Shown here in pieces: positions 49,333 through 59,786 of a DNA stretch of 64,000 nucleotides. The notes under the pieces were generated by a model. It saw nothing but the letters and a program-made list of their open reading frames with translations. It was not told the DNA's origin and made no database searches. This DNA comes from Deltaproteobacteria bacterium (GTDB lineage: Bacteria > Myxococcota_A > Polyangia > Haliangiales > Haliangiaceae). A program made the translations under genes and the position numbers. Numbering within the stretch: position 1 is the first letter of the stretch; the number at the start of each line of letters is the position of its first letter. The stretch covers positions 62,001 to 126,000 of the forward strand of contig JAIOQA010000090.1 in assembly GCA_021413675.1 (NCBI GenBank). Reading direction: 5' to 3'.

Positions 49333-50626
49333 CCGACAGCGGCGCGAGGCGCAGCGCGACCGGGCCGCGATACGCACCGCGGGTCGAGACCTCGGCGGCG
49401 CGGCGCGCGGTGGCGAGCGCCGCGATCGCATCGCCGCGGATCACCGCGCCGGTCACCGGGGTCTGGCGATCGCCATCGCGCAGCAACCCGAACTCGACGC
49501 CGGCCGAGAACCGCGCGGTCGCGGGATCGAGATCGAGCCACGCCAGCGACGCGACGTCGAGCACTGGGCCGTCGTCGCTCGCGACCAGCGCGCCCGCGGG
49601 CGAGGCGCCGGGCTCGACGACGAGGTTGCGCACGCCGCCGTTGGGATGCGCGCCGGCGAGCGCGGCCTCGCGCAGATCGTAGGCGAGTTCGGCGGCCTTG
49701 CCGCGCTCGACCAGCGTGAACCGCCGCACCGGCTCGCCGTCGTCGCCGAGCGGCGCGGACGCCAGGCCAAATGGCAGCGTGCCGTCGCTGGCGATCGTCA
49801 GCGGCTCGCCGAGCGCATCGGCGCCGGCGACGATCGGCTGGCCCGGGCGGTAGCGCGACAGGCCGCGGCGCACGGTGCCGGCGTCGGCCTGCGCGACGAG
49901 CGCGGCCCACAGACCGAGCCCCTCGACCGGCGCGAGCGCGGCGAGGCGCAGCACGATCGGGTAGCGGCCCGCGGGCGGCGGCCCGGCGTCGCGCGCGCCG
50001 AGCCGCTCGGCGGCCTCGGCGACCAGCGCGGTCAGGGCGAGCCCGCCGCGCTGGCGCGTGCGGGTGTGGAGCTCGGTCGTGCGATCGCCGCGGCGCAGCC
50101 GCGCGCGCAGCTCGATCGTCGACGCGGTCCAGCGCGCGTCCTGGCCGTGGGAGCTCGCGAGGCGCAGATCGTCGTGGGTGACGATCGCGGTCACGTCGAC
50201 GAGCTCGAGCGCGCCGCCGGCGAGCGCGATCAGGTGCGGCGCGCGGATCGCGTCGAACACCAGCGTCGTGATCGCCTCGGCGGCGACCTCGAGATCGGGG
50301 CCGAGCGCCGCGTCGTCGAGCGCGACGTGCGCCGCGGCGGCGGGCGGCGCCATCGACCACGCCGGCCCGACCGCGATCGCGGCCTGGACCAGCGCGCGAT
50401 CGAGCGCGTCGTTGCGCTCGTCGCCCTCGACGACGAACCGGCCCGAGCCGCGACCGGTGGTGAGATCGCGATGGACCACGCCGGTCACCCGCGCGTGTTC
50501 GTCCTCGCGCCGCAGCTCGCGCGCGCCGTGCTCGACGGTCGCGACCCGGCGCGTGCGCGACGCGACGACCCACTCGCGCGCGACCCGCTGGGCGCGCAGC
50601 GCGCGGAGCGTGCGATCGAAGCTCAC
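49325..50626 (-). CDS. TldE/PmbA-like protein (U62 family)
   Basis: A 433-residue protein resembling the TldE (PmbA) subunit of the TldD/TldE peptidase, which in E. coli matures microcin B17 and degrades CcdA. The typical open-barrel N-terminal domain and the C-terminal part are present (RRFTLVERGKAAELAYDLREAALAG, then NLVVEPG and LDLDPATARFSAGVEFGLLRDG). TldE subunits normally lack the zinc motif, as here. The GTG at 50626 overlaps the stop of the tldD-like gene (GTGA), so the two proteins are co-translated, as expected for a heterodimer. Confidence 0.78.
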   Translation of the reverse strand: MSFDRTLRALRAQRVAREWVVASRTRRVATVEHGARELRREDEHARVTGVVHRDLTTGRGSGRFVVEGDERNDALDRALVQAAIAVGPAWSMAPPAAAAHVALDDAALGPDLEVAAEAITTLVFDAIRAPHLIALAGGALELVDVTAIVTHDDLRLASSHGQDARWTASTIELRARLRRGDRTTELHTRTRQRGGLALTALVAEAAERLGARDAGPPPAGRYPIVLRLAALAPVEGLGLWAALVAQADAGTVRRGLSRYRPGQPIVAGADALGEPLTIASDGTLPFGLASAPLGDDGEPVRRFTLVERGKAAELAYDLREAALAGAHPNGGVRNLVVEPGASPAGALVASDDGPVLDVASLAWLDLDPATARFSAGVEFGLLRDGDRQTPVTGAVIRGDAIAALATARRAAEVSTRGAYRGPVALRLAPLSVT

Positions 50627-52077
50627 GAGCGCGCCACCAGCGCGCCGCGGGTCGCGCACCACGGGGCCTGCGCCGAGCGCCACAGCGGCAGCTCGGCCTC
50701 CTCGTCCCGCCACGCGATCGCCCCGACGTCGCGCGACACCGCGGTGACGCCCCCGAGCAGCGCCGGCACCGCGCCGCGCAGCTCGAGATCGCCGTAGACG
50801 TGACCGGTGCGCTGGCCGTGCTCGATGCGGCGCGCGCGGGCGACCGGGACCGCGAGCTCCCAGCGCGCGCGGTCGAGCTGCGCGGCGCCGGCGTCCTCGA
50901 GCAGGTAGCCCTTGTCGATACCGGCGATCAGCGCCTCGACGTCGTGCTCGCCGGGCGCGATCACCAGGTGCGCGGCCGCCGAACGCGCGCCGCCGATGTG
51001 GCCGGGGCGCCGCTGCTGCGCGGGCGCGACGTCGGTGCCGCCGAGCAGGCCGACGCGCGCGCCGCCGCGGACCAGCGCGAGCGCGGCCGCAGGCTGGCCA
51101 TCATCGTCGAACGCGTAGCCGCCGTAGCTCGCGGCGCGCGCGTCATCGGTGATCTCGATCGCCGCGGCGAGCTGCCAGTCGGGCTCCCGCGGATCGCCGC
51201 CGCGGGTCAGCCGCGGCACCAGGCCGCGATCGACCAGCGCCGCGACCACCGACGGATCGAGCACGACCGCGGTGTCGCCGCTCGGGCCCTCGCCGGGCGT
51301 GAGCGGCTCGAGCGCGCGCTGCGCGGCCCGCGCGATCGCGGCGTCGTCGAGGCGGGCGGCGATGTCGAGCCCGATCGGCGCGGCGACCTCGGCGACCGCG
51401 TGCACCGGGCGCCCGCCGGTCCACGCGACCAGGAGCACGCCGGCGCGCGCGCGCACCAGCCGTTGCCGCCGGAGCCCGGTGCGATCGGCGCACCAGACCT
51501 CGGTGTCGTCGAGCTCGACGAAGCCGGCGCGGTAGACGATGCGGCTCGAGCCGGCGGCGTCGGCGCGCGTGCGCAGCGCGATCGCGCGATCGAGCCACGC
51601 GGTCGCGGGCGCCAGCGCCGGATCGTCGGCGCCGGTGTAGCGCCGGTGGTTCGCGGCGGTCGACGGCACCGCCAGCTCGTCACCGCGCGCCGCCGCCGCG
51701 CGCCGGCCCCCGAGCAGGCCGTCGACCAGCGCGGCGATCGCCTCGCGGCTCGCGCCGCTGGTCGCGCGTTCGCGGAACCGACCGTGAGCGTCCTGCCCAC
51801 GCGCGAGCGCGCGGGTCGTGACCTCGTCGCGGATCACCGCGCCGCTCGCGTCCGCCGACGCGACCACGTGGCGATGCGCGACCACCTGGACCGCGCCGCG
51901 CCGAAACTCGTCGGCGACGCGCGCGCCCTCGCCGACCAGCCGCGCGCCCAGATCCTCGAGCTCGTCGACCGGCCGGGCCACGCCGCGGCCGCGCCCGCCG
52001 CCGCACGCCCACGCGATCGTCGAGGCGGCGCCGCAGCCCAGCGCGCTCAGCCATCGTCGCCGCGACCAGTCGTCCAC
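50623..52077 (-). CDS. TldD-like protein with exported N-terminus and missing HExxxH
   Basis: A 484-residue TldD homologue. It starts with a twin-Arg-like signal (WSRRRWLSALGCGAASTIAWACGGG) containing a possible lipobox Cys, which is unusual for the normally cytosolic TldD. C-terminal family motifs are present (LVIAPGEHDVEALIAGIDKGYLLEDAG, YGDLELRGAVPALLGGVTAVSRDVG). Where TldD has the zinc motif HExxGH after VVLDP, this protein reads AALVDRGLVPRL, so both histidines and the glutamate are lost. A late Cys (PWCATRG) remains. It is probably not an active peptidase of the known kind. Start GTG 52077. Confidence 0.78.
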   Translation of the reverse strand: MDDWSRRRWLSALGCGAASTIAWACGGGRGRGVARPVDELEDLGARLVGEGARVADEFRRGAVQVVAHRHVVASADASGAVIRDEVTTRALARGQDAHGRFRERATSGASREAIAALVDGLLGGRRAAAARGDELAVPSTAANHRRYTGADDPALAPATAWLDRAIALRTRADAAGSSRIVYRAGFVELDDTEVWCADRTGLRRQRLVRARAGVLLVAWTGGRPVHAVAEVAAPIGLDIAARLDDAAIARAAQRALEPLTPGEGPSGDTAVVLDPSVVAALVDRGLVPRLTRGGDPREPDWQLAAAIEITDDARAASYGGYAFDDDGQPAAALALVRGGARVGLLGGTDVAPAQQRRPGHIGGARSAAAHLVIAPGEHDVEALIAGIDKGYLLEDAGAAQLDRARWELAVPVARARRIEHGQRTGHVYGDLELRGAVPALLGGVTAVSRDVGAIAWRDEEAELPLWRSAQAPWCATRGALVARS

Positions 52078-52083
52078 CGCGGC

Positions 52084-52089
52084 AGCTTA
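52084..52089 (-). promoter_or_regulatory. Probable -10 hexamer (TAAGCT) for the TldD-like gene
   Basis: TAAGCT ends six bases before the GTG at 52077 on the minus strand. It has the same hexamer and spacing as the S9 peptidase gene at 21164. No ribosome binding site is present. Confidence 0.45.
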
Positions 52090-52109
52090 CCGCGTCTGCG
52101 TCCCGACCC

Positions 52110-53021
52110 TCAGGGCTCGGCGCGTCCGCGCGCCGACACCGACAGCCGCGGCGCGGTCCGGGCCTTCGCCGGCTTGACCTTCACCTTGCTGCCCGGCGCG
52201 CCCGCGTCGACCCACTCCGCGATCCGCTCGAAGTCGCCGAACCGCGCGTGCTTGCCGTCGGCGCCGAGGAACGCCATCACCAGCGGCCGGCCCGCGATCT
52301 CCGCGCCGACGACAAAGCAGTAGCCCGCGGCCTCGGTGTAGCCGGTCTTGCCGCCGATCACGTGCCACCTGGACGAGCCGAGCACCTGATCGGTGGTGCC
52401 GTAGCCGATCTTCGCGTATCCGCTCTGCGACTTCACGACGACATAGTCGGTGCCCATGATGTCGCGGATCACGTCGTCCTCGAGCGCCGCCCGGATCGCC
52501 AGCGCCATCTCGCGCGCGGTCGAGACGTTGCCGCGCAGCCCCGAGGTGTCGGTGAACTTGGTCTTCTTGAGACCGAGGTCCTTGGCCACGGCGTTCATCG
52601 CGGCGATCAGCTGCTTCGGCGACAGGCCCGCGCCGCGTCCAAGCGCGGTGGGCGCGCGGTTGTCTGACGCCATGAGCATGGCGCGCATGAGGTCGATGTT
52701 GCGGAACGACTGGCCGAGGTCGAGGCGGGTCTTGGCGCCGCCGCGCGCGGCGCGGACGTCCTCGCGGGTGATCTCGGTGTACGCCTCGAGATCGACGCCG
52801 GCGCGGCGGACCGCCAGCGCGACGAAGATCTTCGTCGTGGAGGCGATCGCCCGGGGCTGGTCGGCGTCCTTGCCGAAGATTTCCACCCCGGTGCCTGCGT
52901 CGAGCACGGCAGCCGAACGTGACTTCAGCTCAGGTAGGCCCCCCTGCCCTGCGTGCGCACCGTGTGCGGCTACCATCACGCCGACGAACGTGAGCCAGGC
53001 GACCAATGGACCCCGACGCAT
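52110..53021 (-). CDS. D-alanyl-D-alanine carboxypeptidase-type PBP (S11)
   Basis: A 303-residue penicillin-binding protein that trims the pentapeptide stems of peptidoglycan in the periplasm. Signal peptide VAWLTFVGVMVAAHGAHAG. The three active-site motifs are present: STTK (SxxK) in AIASTTKIFVALAV, SDN in LMASDNRAP, and KTG in VIGGKTGYTEAAGYCFV. A short C-terminal extension rich in Lys, Pro and Arg replaces the amphipathic membrane helix of E. coli PBP5, so the protein may be soluble or held by charge. It diverges from the kinase gene across 171 bases. Confidence 0.92.
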   Translation of the reverse strand: MRRGPLVAWLTFVGVMVAAHGAHAGQGGLPELKSRSAAVLDAGTGVEIFGKDADQPRAIASTTKIFVALAVRRAGVDLEAYTEITREDVRAARGGAKTRLDLGQSFRNIDLMRAMLMASDNRAPTALGRGAGLSPKQLIAAMNAVAKDLGLKKTKFTDTSGLRGNVSTAREMALAIRAALEDDVIRDIMGTDYVVVKSQSGYAKIGYGTTDQVLGSSRWHVIGGKTGYTEAAGYCFVVGAEIAGRPLVMAFLGADGKHARFGDFERIAEWVDAGAPGSKVKVKPAKARTAPRLSVSARGRAEP

Positions 53022-53165
53022 CTCACGATTCGTAGCATGCCGGGCATCGCCGGGCCATTTTGGAGGCAGCGCCCTCACCATCGGGGACGTGAACGCGCCA
53101 CGCGCTCCGTCGATTCCACCTGTCGGATCGCCCACGAAGCTCGTGCGTGAAGATGCCGGCTTGGG

Positions 53166-53171
53166 TACAAT
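53166..53171 (+). promoter_or_regulatory. Probable -10 hexamer (TACAAT) for the PEGA kinase gene
   Basis: TACAAT lies 21 bases before the ATG at 53193, and GGGAGG, a proper ribosome binding site, follows at 53182-53187. This gene therefore has a normal 5' leader, in contrast to the leaderless pattern elsewhere. Confidence 0.45.
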
Positions 53172-53192
53172 CAGAAGTCGCGGGAGGTTGGC

Positions 53193-55061
<1,869 letters not shown>

Positions 55062-55113
55062 TAGGGACGTGCCGCGCCGCCTGGGTCGTCGCGGTAGAGA
55101 GGACTCGACTTCC

Positions 55114-56265
55114 ATGACTGCTCTTCGTACGTGGCTGTTCGCGGGGGTGACGGCGCTGGCGATCGCCAGCACCGCCACCATCGCGCAGGCCGACCAGGAA
55201 AAGGCCAAGGTGCTCTACGCCGACGGCGAGAAGGCCTACAACCTGGGCCAGTTCGACAAGGCGATCGACCTCTTCACCAAGGCGTACGAGGAGTGGCCGG
55301 AGCCGGCGTTCCTCTTCAACATCGCGCAGGCGTACCGCCAGGCTGGCAACTGCAAGCAGTCGCTGTTCTTCTACAAGCGCTTCCTGTCGCTGAAGCAGAA
55401 CGACACCAAGAAGCCGATCAAGCCCGAGGTCCAGAAGGAAGTCGAAGGGCGCATCACCGAGCTCGAGGAGTGCGTGAAGCGCGACCTCGCGAACAAGCCG
55501 CCCGACGGCACCGATCCGGGCGGCGGCTCGGGCACCACGAGCGGCACCGGCTCGGGTTCGAGCGCGGGCTCCGGTTCGGGCGCGGGCTCCGGGTCGGGCG
55601 CGGGCTCCGGCTCGGGCGCGGGCTCGGGTTCCGGCTCGAACGTCGCCGACAACGGCGATGGCGACGGTGACGGCGATGGCGATGGCGACGGCGATGGCAG
55701 CGACGACGCGGCGATCGGCGCGTCGACCTCGACGGCGCCGACGCTGCTCTCGGCGCGCTTCGCGGCCGGCGCGGCGATGTTCGGCGCGGGCCCGCTCAAG
55801 GTCACCCGCTTCGCGGCGTCGCTCACCGCGGGCTACCCGCTCGCGGTCGGCGACAAGATCGAGCTCGATCTCGGCGTCGGCCTCGGGCTGATGCCGCTGC
55901 AGTACGACACCTCGAGGATGACGAGCGCCTCGGCGAGCCTGACCCAGCTGCTCGCCAACGTCGGCGCGAACTACGCCGTCGCGGCGAAGATCAACGCGCG
56001 CATCGATGTCGGCGCGGGCGTGCTGATGATGTCGAAGCTGGAGGAGGGCAACCCGTTCACCGGCGGTGGCCTGCCCGCCACTGGCACGTTGACCATGTTC
56101 AACTTCCGGATCGCGGCCTCGGCCGAGTACTTCATCACCAAGAACCTGGTCGCCTCGGTGATCCCGATCTCCTTCGCGTTCAGCCCGGCGAAGTCCGGTT
56201 TCCGCGACGACATCTCGTCGCTGACGATGCTGAGCTTCATGGCCGGCCTCGGCTACCGCATGTGA
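55114..56265 (+). CDS. Exported TPR / acidic-linker / outer-membrane barrel fusion protein
   Basis: A 383-residue protein with signal peptide ([20 protein letters not shown]). Residues 25-125 hold TPR-like helices ([48 protein letters not shown]). A GSGSG linker (about 135-178) and an uninterrupted Gly-Asp run (180-195), possibly calcium-binding, follow. The last 180 residues are amphipathic strands ending in LGYRM ([46 protein letters not shown]), like an outer-membrane barrel. Such periplasmic-TPR-plus-barrel fusions are unusual. It lies 52 bases behind the PEGA kinase, with an AGAGAGGA ribosome binding site, and may form an envelope complex with it. Confidence 0.8.
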   Translation: MTALRTWLFAGVTALAIASTATIAQADQEKAKVLYADGEKAYNLGQFDKAIDLFTKAYEEWPEPAFLFNIAQAYRQAGNCKQSLFFYKRFLSLKQNDTKKPIKPEVQKEVEGRITELEECVKRDLANKPPDGTDPGGGSGTTSGTGSGSSAGSGSGAGSGSGAGSGSGAGSGSGSNVADNGDGDGDGDGDGDGDGSDDAAIGASTSTAPTLLSARFAAGAAMFGAGPLKVTRFAASLTAGYPLAVGDKIELDLGVGLGLMPLQYDTSRMTSASASLTQLLANVGANYAVAAKINARIDVGAGVLMMSKLEEGNPFTGGGLPATGTLTMFNFRIAASAEYFITKNLVASVIPISFAFSPAKSGFRDDISSLTMLSFMAGLGYRM

Positions 56266-56399
56266 CGCGGTAGCCGCTCCGTCATCTCGTCTTGGCGCCT
56301 CCGCGGCAATCTGCCCCGGGGGCGCTGCTGCGTTTCGGCCGGGGCATCGACCGGCACGCGCGCCCGGTGCGTCAACGCGTCCGGGCTTCTGGGAGTATG

Positions 56400-57134
56400 A
56401 TGCGGGCGATGAAGCGTTGCCCGTTTTGCGCCGAGGAGATCCAGGACGAGGCCATCAAGTGCAAGCACTGTGGCTCGTTCCTCAGCGCGGCTCCCACGAG
56501 CGCGCCCGCACCTGCAGCGCCGGCGGCCCCCGCTTCGCCGGCCGCGCCTGCCCCCGCGCTCGCGCCCGCGCACGCGTCCGGGCCGCCGCCGATGCGCGCC
56601 GCCGCCGACGCTGGCCACGGCGTGCACGAGCCGGCGACCGAGCGCAAGATCGTCTACGAGGGCGTGCCGTCGTGGCGCGCGTTCCTCGGCTACTACGCCC
56701 TCGGCGTGCTCGGCGCGGTCATCGTGCCGGTGATCTTCAACTGGCTCGGTCGCTCGTTCGACATGTCGAGCTCGGGCCGCATCCTGATGGTGCTGATCCC
56801 GCTGTCGCTCGCGGCGATCTACTTCTTCGGCCTGCACCTGCATCGCCGCTCGATCAAGATCCGCATCACCTCGAGCAACATCGAGACCGAGCACGGCGTG
56901 CTCGCCAAGAAGATCGACGTCCTGCCGCTCTGGCGCTGCCGCGACATCCGCTACAAGCAGACGATCATCGATCGCGTGCTCGGCATCTCGCACGTCGAGA
57001 TCTTCACCGCCGACGTGGTCACGCCGCACCTGATGATCAACGGCATGCCGGCGTCGCGTCAGCTGTTCGAGCAGATCCGCGACAACATCGAGATCCAGCG
57101 CCAGGCGCGCAACGTCTACGGCGTCATCAGCTGA
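56400..57134 (+). CDS. Zinc-ribbon and PH-like (bPH2/YdbS) membrane protein
   Basis: A 244-residue protein. The N-terminal zinc ribbon KRCPFCAEEIQDEAIKCKHCGS is followed by an Ala/Pro linker to about residue 75, two membrane helices (YYALGVLGAVIVPVIFNWLG; LMVLIPLSLAAIYFF), then a bacterial PH-like domain (KIRITSSNIETEHGVLAKKIDVLPLWRCRDI, VEIFTADV). Function is unknown; such proteins are thought to act at the membrane. The start is uncertain: ATGs at 56397, 56400 and 56409 all give the ribbon. GGGAG (56391-56395) lies closest to 56400. A strong hairpin follows the stop. Confidence 0.82.
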   Translation: MRAMKRCPFCAEEIQDEAIKCKHCGSFLSAAPTSAPAPAAPAAPASPAAPAPALAPAHASGPPPMRAAADAGHGVHEPATERKIVYEGVPSWRAFLGYYALGVLGAVIVPVIFNWLGRSFDMSSSGRILMVLIPLSLAAIYFFGLHLHRRSIKIRITSSNIETEHGVLAKKIDVLPLWRCRDIRYKQTIIDRVLGISHVEIFTADVVTPHLMINGMPASRQLFEQIRDNIEIQRQARNVYGVIS

Positions 57135-57157
57135 TCGCGCCGACGACCGAATGACGA

Positions 57158-57184
57158 AAGGCCCGGCGTGTCGCGCCGGGCCTT
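57158..57184. terminator. Bidirectional terminator between convergent genes
   Basis: AAGGCCCGGCG (57158-57168) and CGCCGGGCCTT (57174-57184) form an 11-base perfect stem with a five-base loop, 23 bases after the stop at 57134 and 25 bases before the stop of the minus-strand TPR gene at 57210. The flanking T- and A-rich bases are short. Confidence 0.75.
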
Positions 57185-57209
57185 CGTCGTTTCGCGCGGC
57201 AGCCGCCGG

Positions 57210-58418
57210 CTACTTGCGCTTCAGCTCCTTGATCTTCGCCTTCACCTTCGGCAGATCGCCGTCTTCCTTGTCGGCCAGCTCGACGAACTTCTCGAACATC
57301 TCGATCGCGAGCTTGTACTTCTTCTCGAACTCGTACACGACGCCGAGGTTCTCGTAGTTGTACGGGTTCTTCGGGTCGGCGCGGACGACGCCGGTGAGGA
57401 AGGTCTCGGCCTCGCCGTAGCGCTTGGCCTCGAACAGCGCGATGCCGCGCTTGGCCGCGGCCTTCTTGTGCGGCGGCGTGGCCTCCATCGCCTGCTTGTA
57501 GGCCTCGACCGCCTCGTCGAACTTCTTGTTGAGGCGGAGCATCTCGCCGTACGCGTACCAGTTGGTCGCGTCCTTGGGCTGCACCTTGACCGCCTGGGCC
57601 AGGGCCTCCTCGGCGCCGAGGTTGTCGCCGGTCTTGTTGAGCAGGATGCCCAGATCGAACCAGGCGCCGCCGTCGTTGGGATCGAGCCGGGTCGCCTTGG
57701 TCAGGTAGACCTGCGCCTCCTTGAGGTCGACCTGATCGAACAGCGCCTTGCCGAGCAGCCGGTGCGCGCGCGCGTCCTCGGGCGCGAGCTTGATCGCCTC
57801 GCGCAGCTGGAGCGCCGCCTCCTCGGGCTTGCCGCCGCGCTGCAGCGCCGAGCCGAGCGAGATGAGCAGCTGCGGGTCCTGCGGCGCGAGCGTCGCGCCC
57901 TTGCGCAGCTCCTCGAGGCCGTCGTCCATCTTGCCGGCGAGGATGAGCGCGCGACCGCGCTTCTCGTGGGCCTGCGCGTCGTTCTCGTCGAGCTGCAGCA
58001 TCTGCCCGGTGACGTCGAGCGCGGTCGCGAAGTCGCCCGCGGCGATCAGCGAGTTCGCGTACAGGTGGTAGCCCTTCATGTCCGTCGGGTGGGCCTCGTA
58101 GTAGCCCTTGCTGGTCGCGACCGCGTCCTGGATCCCACCCACCTTGATGAGGAAGTCGACGTGCTCGCCGAGCACCGTGACGTCGGTGGGCTTGGCCTTC
58201 TCGTAGGCCAGGTAGTTCTTGTGCGCGCCGTCCTTGTCGCCCGCGGCGACCGCGGCCCGCGCGTCGCCGAGCAGCTTGTCGGCGTTGATGGCGGGCTTCA
58301 CCTTGACGGGCTTGGCGACCGGCTTCGAGGAGCCACCACAGGCGGCGACAGAGGCCAGCGCGAACGCAGCGGCGAGGCGGCCCGACAACCAGCGGGCGCG
58401 AAGGCGAGACGAACTCAT
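57210..58418 (-). CDS. TPR-repeat lipoprotein
   Basis: A 402-residue lipoprotein with signal LAAAFALASVAACGGS and a Lys/Pro/Val linker. From about residue 45 it consists of eight or more tetratricopeptide repeats with the W/LG/Y/A/P pattern (GYHLYANSLIAAGDFATALDVTGQML, AHEKRGRALILAGKMDDGLEELRKG, AWFDLGILLNKTGDNLGAEEALAQA, NYENLGVVYEFEKKYKLAIEMFEKF). TPR arrays assemble protein complexes; here the partner lies in the envelope. The start at 58418 begins the signal peptide, with TACGCT nine bases before it. The gene diverges from the next one across 73 bases that hold a CGGCCCCCG hairpin. Confidence 0.88.
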   Translation of the reverse strand: MSSSRLRARWLSGRLAAAFALASVAACGGSSKPVAKPVKVKPAINADKLLGDARAAVAAGDKDGAHKNYLAYEKAKPTDVTVLGEHVDFLIKVGGIQDAVATSKGYYEAHPTDMKGYHLYANSLIAAGDFATALDVTGQMLQLDENDAQAHEKRGRALILAGKMDDGLEELRKGATLAPQDPQLLISLGSALQRGGKPEEAALQLREAIKLAPEDARAHRLLGKALFDQVDLKEAQVYLTKATRLDPNDGGAWFDLGILLNKTGDNLGAEEALAQAVKVQPKDATNWYAYGEMLRLNKKFDEAVEAYKQAMEATPPHKKAAAKRGIALFEAKRYGEAETFLTGVVRADPKNPYNYENLGVVYEFEKKYKLAIEMFEKFVELADKEDGDLPKVKAKIKELKRK

Positions 58419-58427
58419 AATGCGGAG

Positions 58428-58433
58428 AGCGTA
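58428..58433 (-). promoter_or_regulatory. Probable -10 hexamer (TACGCT) for the TPR lipoprotein gene
   Basis: TACGCT ends nine bases before the ATG at 58418 on the minus strand. The same 73-base spacer contains a nine-base-pair hairpin (58443-58451 with 58461-58469) on the side of the divergent gene. Confidence 0.3.
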
Positions 58434-58491
58434 GTCAAACGCCGGCCCCCGCGCCACAACCGGGGGCCGCGGTGTATGCTTCACGCGGGGC

Positions 58492-59700
58492 ATGGCACGC
58501 ATCCGCATCGTCGACGAATGGCTGCGAAGCCCGGCCAGTCCGCCGACCCACTACCGATCCATCATGGTCGTCGCCGAGGGCTGGGCGGAACAGCGTGTGA
58601 TGATGCGCGCCTACGCCGAGAGCCCGGACCAGACCCGGCCCACGATCACGCTCTACGGCGCCGAGCTCGCGATCGGCCCGGCCGGCGTCGATCCGCACGG
58701 TCCGTGGGGCATCCACGTCCAGCCGCCCGTCGACGGCCGCGCGCAGGAGCTGCGCGATCAGCTGGCGCTCGCCGCCCAGCGCCTGGCGGGCTCGAAGGGC
58801 ACACCTCCGCGGCTGGCCGACGAGGCCGGTTCGTTCGAGCGCAAGCGCACCAACAACTGGGCGCCGGGCACCCCGCGCGACGTGCAGGGCAGCCAGACCC
58901 GGCCCAACGTCTATTACGAGCCGCAGGTCGCGGCGTCGCAGGCGCTCGCCGCCCAGAGCCAGGGCTTCGCGCCCGCGCCGCTGCCCTACGATGCGTTCGC
59001 ACCACCGCCGGTGCCGCAGACCTACGTGCCCGGCCAGCAGGCGCAGGCCTACTCGACGCCCGGGCAGCCGCCGGGGCCGCTCGCCGCGCCGCCGATGACG
59101 CCCGACGCGCAGTACTTGCCGTCGCAGCCGACCGCGCAGTACGTGCCCTCGGAGCCGGCGGCACAATATGTTCCGGCGCAGCCCGCGGCGCAGTACATCC
59201 CGAGCTCGCCCGGCGCCGAGTACGTGCCGACCTCGGCGATCCCGGCGCAGCCCAGCCTGGTCGCGACCTCGCCGGTCAACCCCGAGCAGCGCATGACGCC
59301 CTTGCCCCGCACCGCCGACACCGGGCGGCGCCGGGGCTGGACCAGCCCGATCCAGCCGGTCAGCAACGGCCGCACCGCCCTCGGCTACCAGTCCGGCGCC
59401 GGCGCGCAGTCCGCGGTGATCCGGCTCGGGCTCCGGCCGGCCGCGGCTCAGCGCCTGGCCCGGATCGTCGACCGGACGGTGCCGTCGGACTTCCAGATCA
59501 GCGGGGCCGAGCGGGACGTCCTGAACGCCCTGGGCGAGCAGAGCCACCTCACGGCCCGCCAGATCGGCACGCTGATCGGCGTCGCCGACCCGGTCAGCTG
59601 GATGGAGCAGCTCGCCGAGAAGCTCGCGTCCTACGGCCTCGATCTCATTGGGCCCGGGCCCGCCGCCGGCGGCGAACCGACCTACGTCCTGCGGCGCTGA
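58492..59700 (+). CDS. Protein with conserved ends and low-complexity repeat middle
   Basis: A 402-residue cytoplasmic protein of unknown family. Residues 1-85 are a compact alpha/beta domain (IRIVDEWLRSPASPPTHYRSIMVV, AEQRVMMRAYAE, PTITLYGAELAIGPAG). Residues 110-300 are disordered, with Pro/Ala/Gln runs and at least five repeats of the QYVPSEPAA type. Residues 305-402 are a second folded domain with a winged-helix look (ISGAERDVLNALGEQSHLTARQIGTLIGV, WMEQLAEKLASYGLDLIG). There is no signal or membrane segment. The ordered-disordered-ordered layout suits an adaptor or regulator. It is directly upstream of trigger factor. Confidence 0.7.
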   Translation: MARIRIVDEWLRSPASPPTHYRSIMVVAEGWAEQRVMMRAYAESPDQTRPTITLYGAELAIGPAGVDPHGPWGIHVQPPVDGRAQELRDQLALAAQRLAGSKGTPPRLADEAGSFERKRTNNWAPGTPRDVQGSQTRPNVYYEPQVAASQALAAQSQGFAPAPLPYDAFAPPPVPQTYVPGQQAQAYSTPGQPPGPLAAPPMTPDAQYLPSQPTAQYVPSEPAAQYVPAQPAAQYIPSSPGAEYVPTSAIPAQPSLVATSPVNPEQRMTPLPRTADTGRRRGWTSPIQPVSNGRTALGYQSGAGAQSAVIRLGLRPAAAQRLARIVDRTVPSDFQISGAERDVLNALGEQSHLTARQIGTLIGVADPVSWMEQLAEKLASYGLDLIGPGPAAGGEPTYVLRR

Positions 59701-59786
59701 CCCCGACTACTTTTCGACCGAGGCTCACGCAGCTTTCGCGTCCGCGCGGGCCGTGGTAACTACCGCGCCTCACGCGCGAGGAAGCC

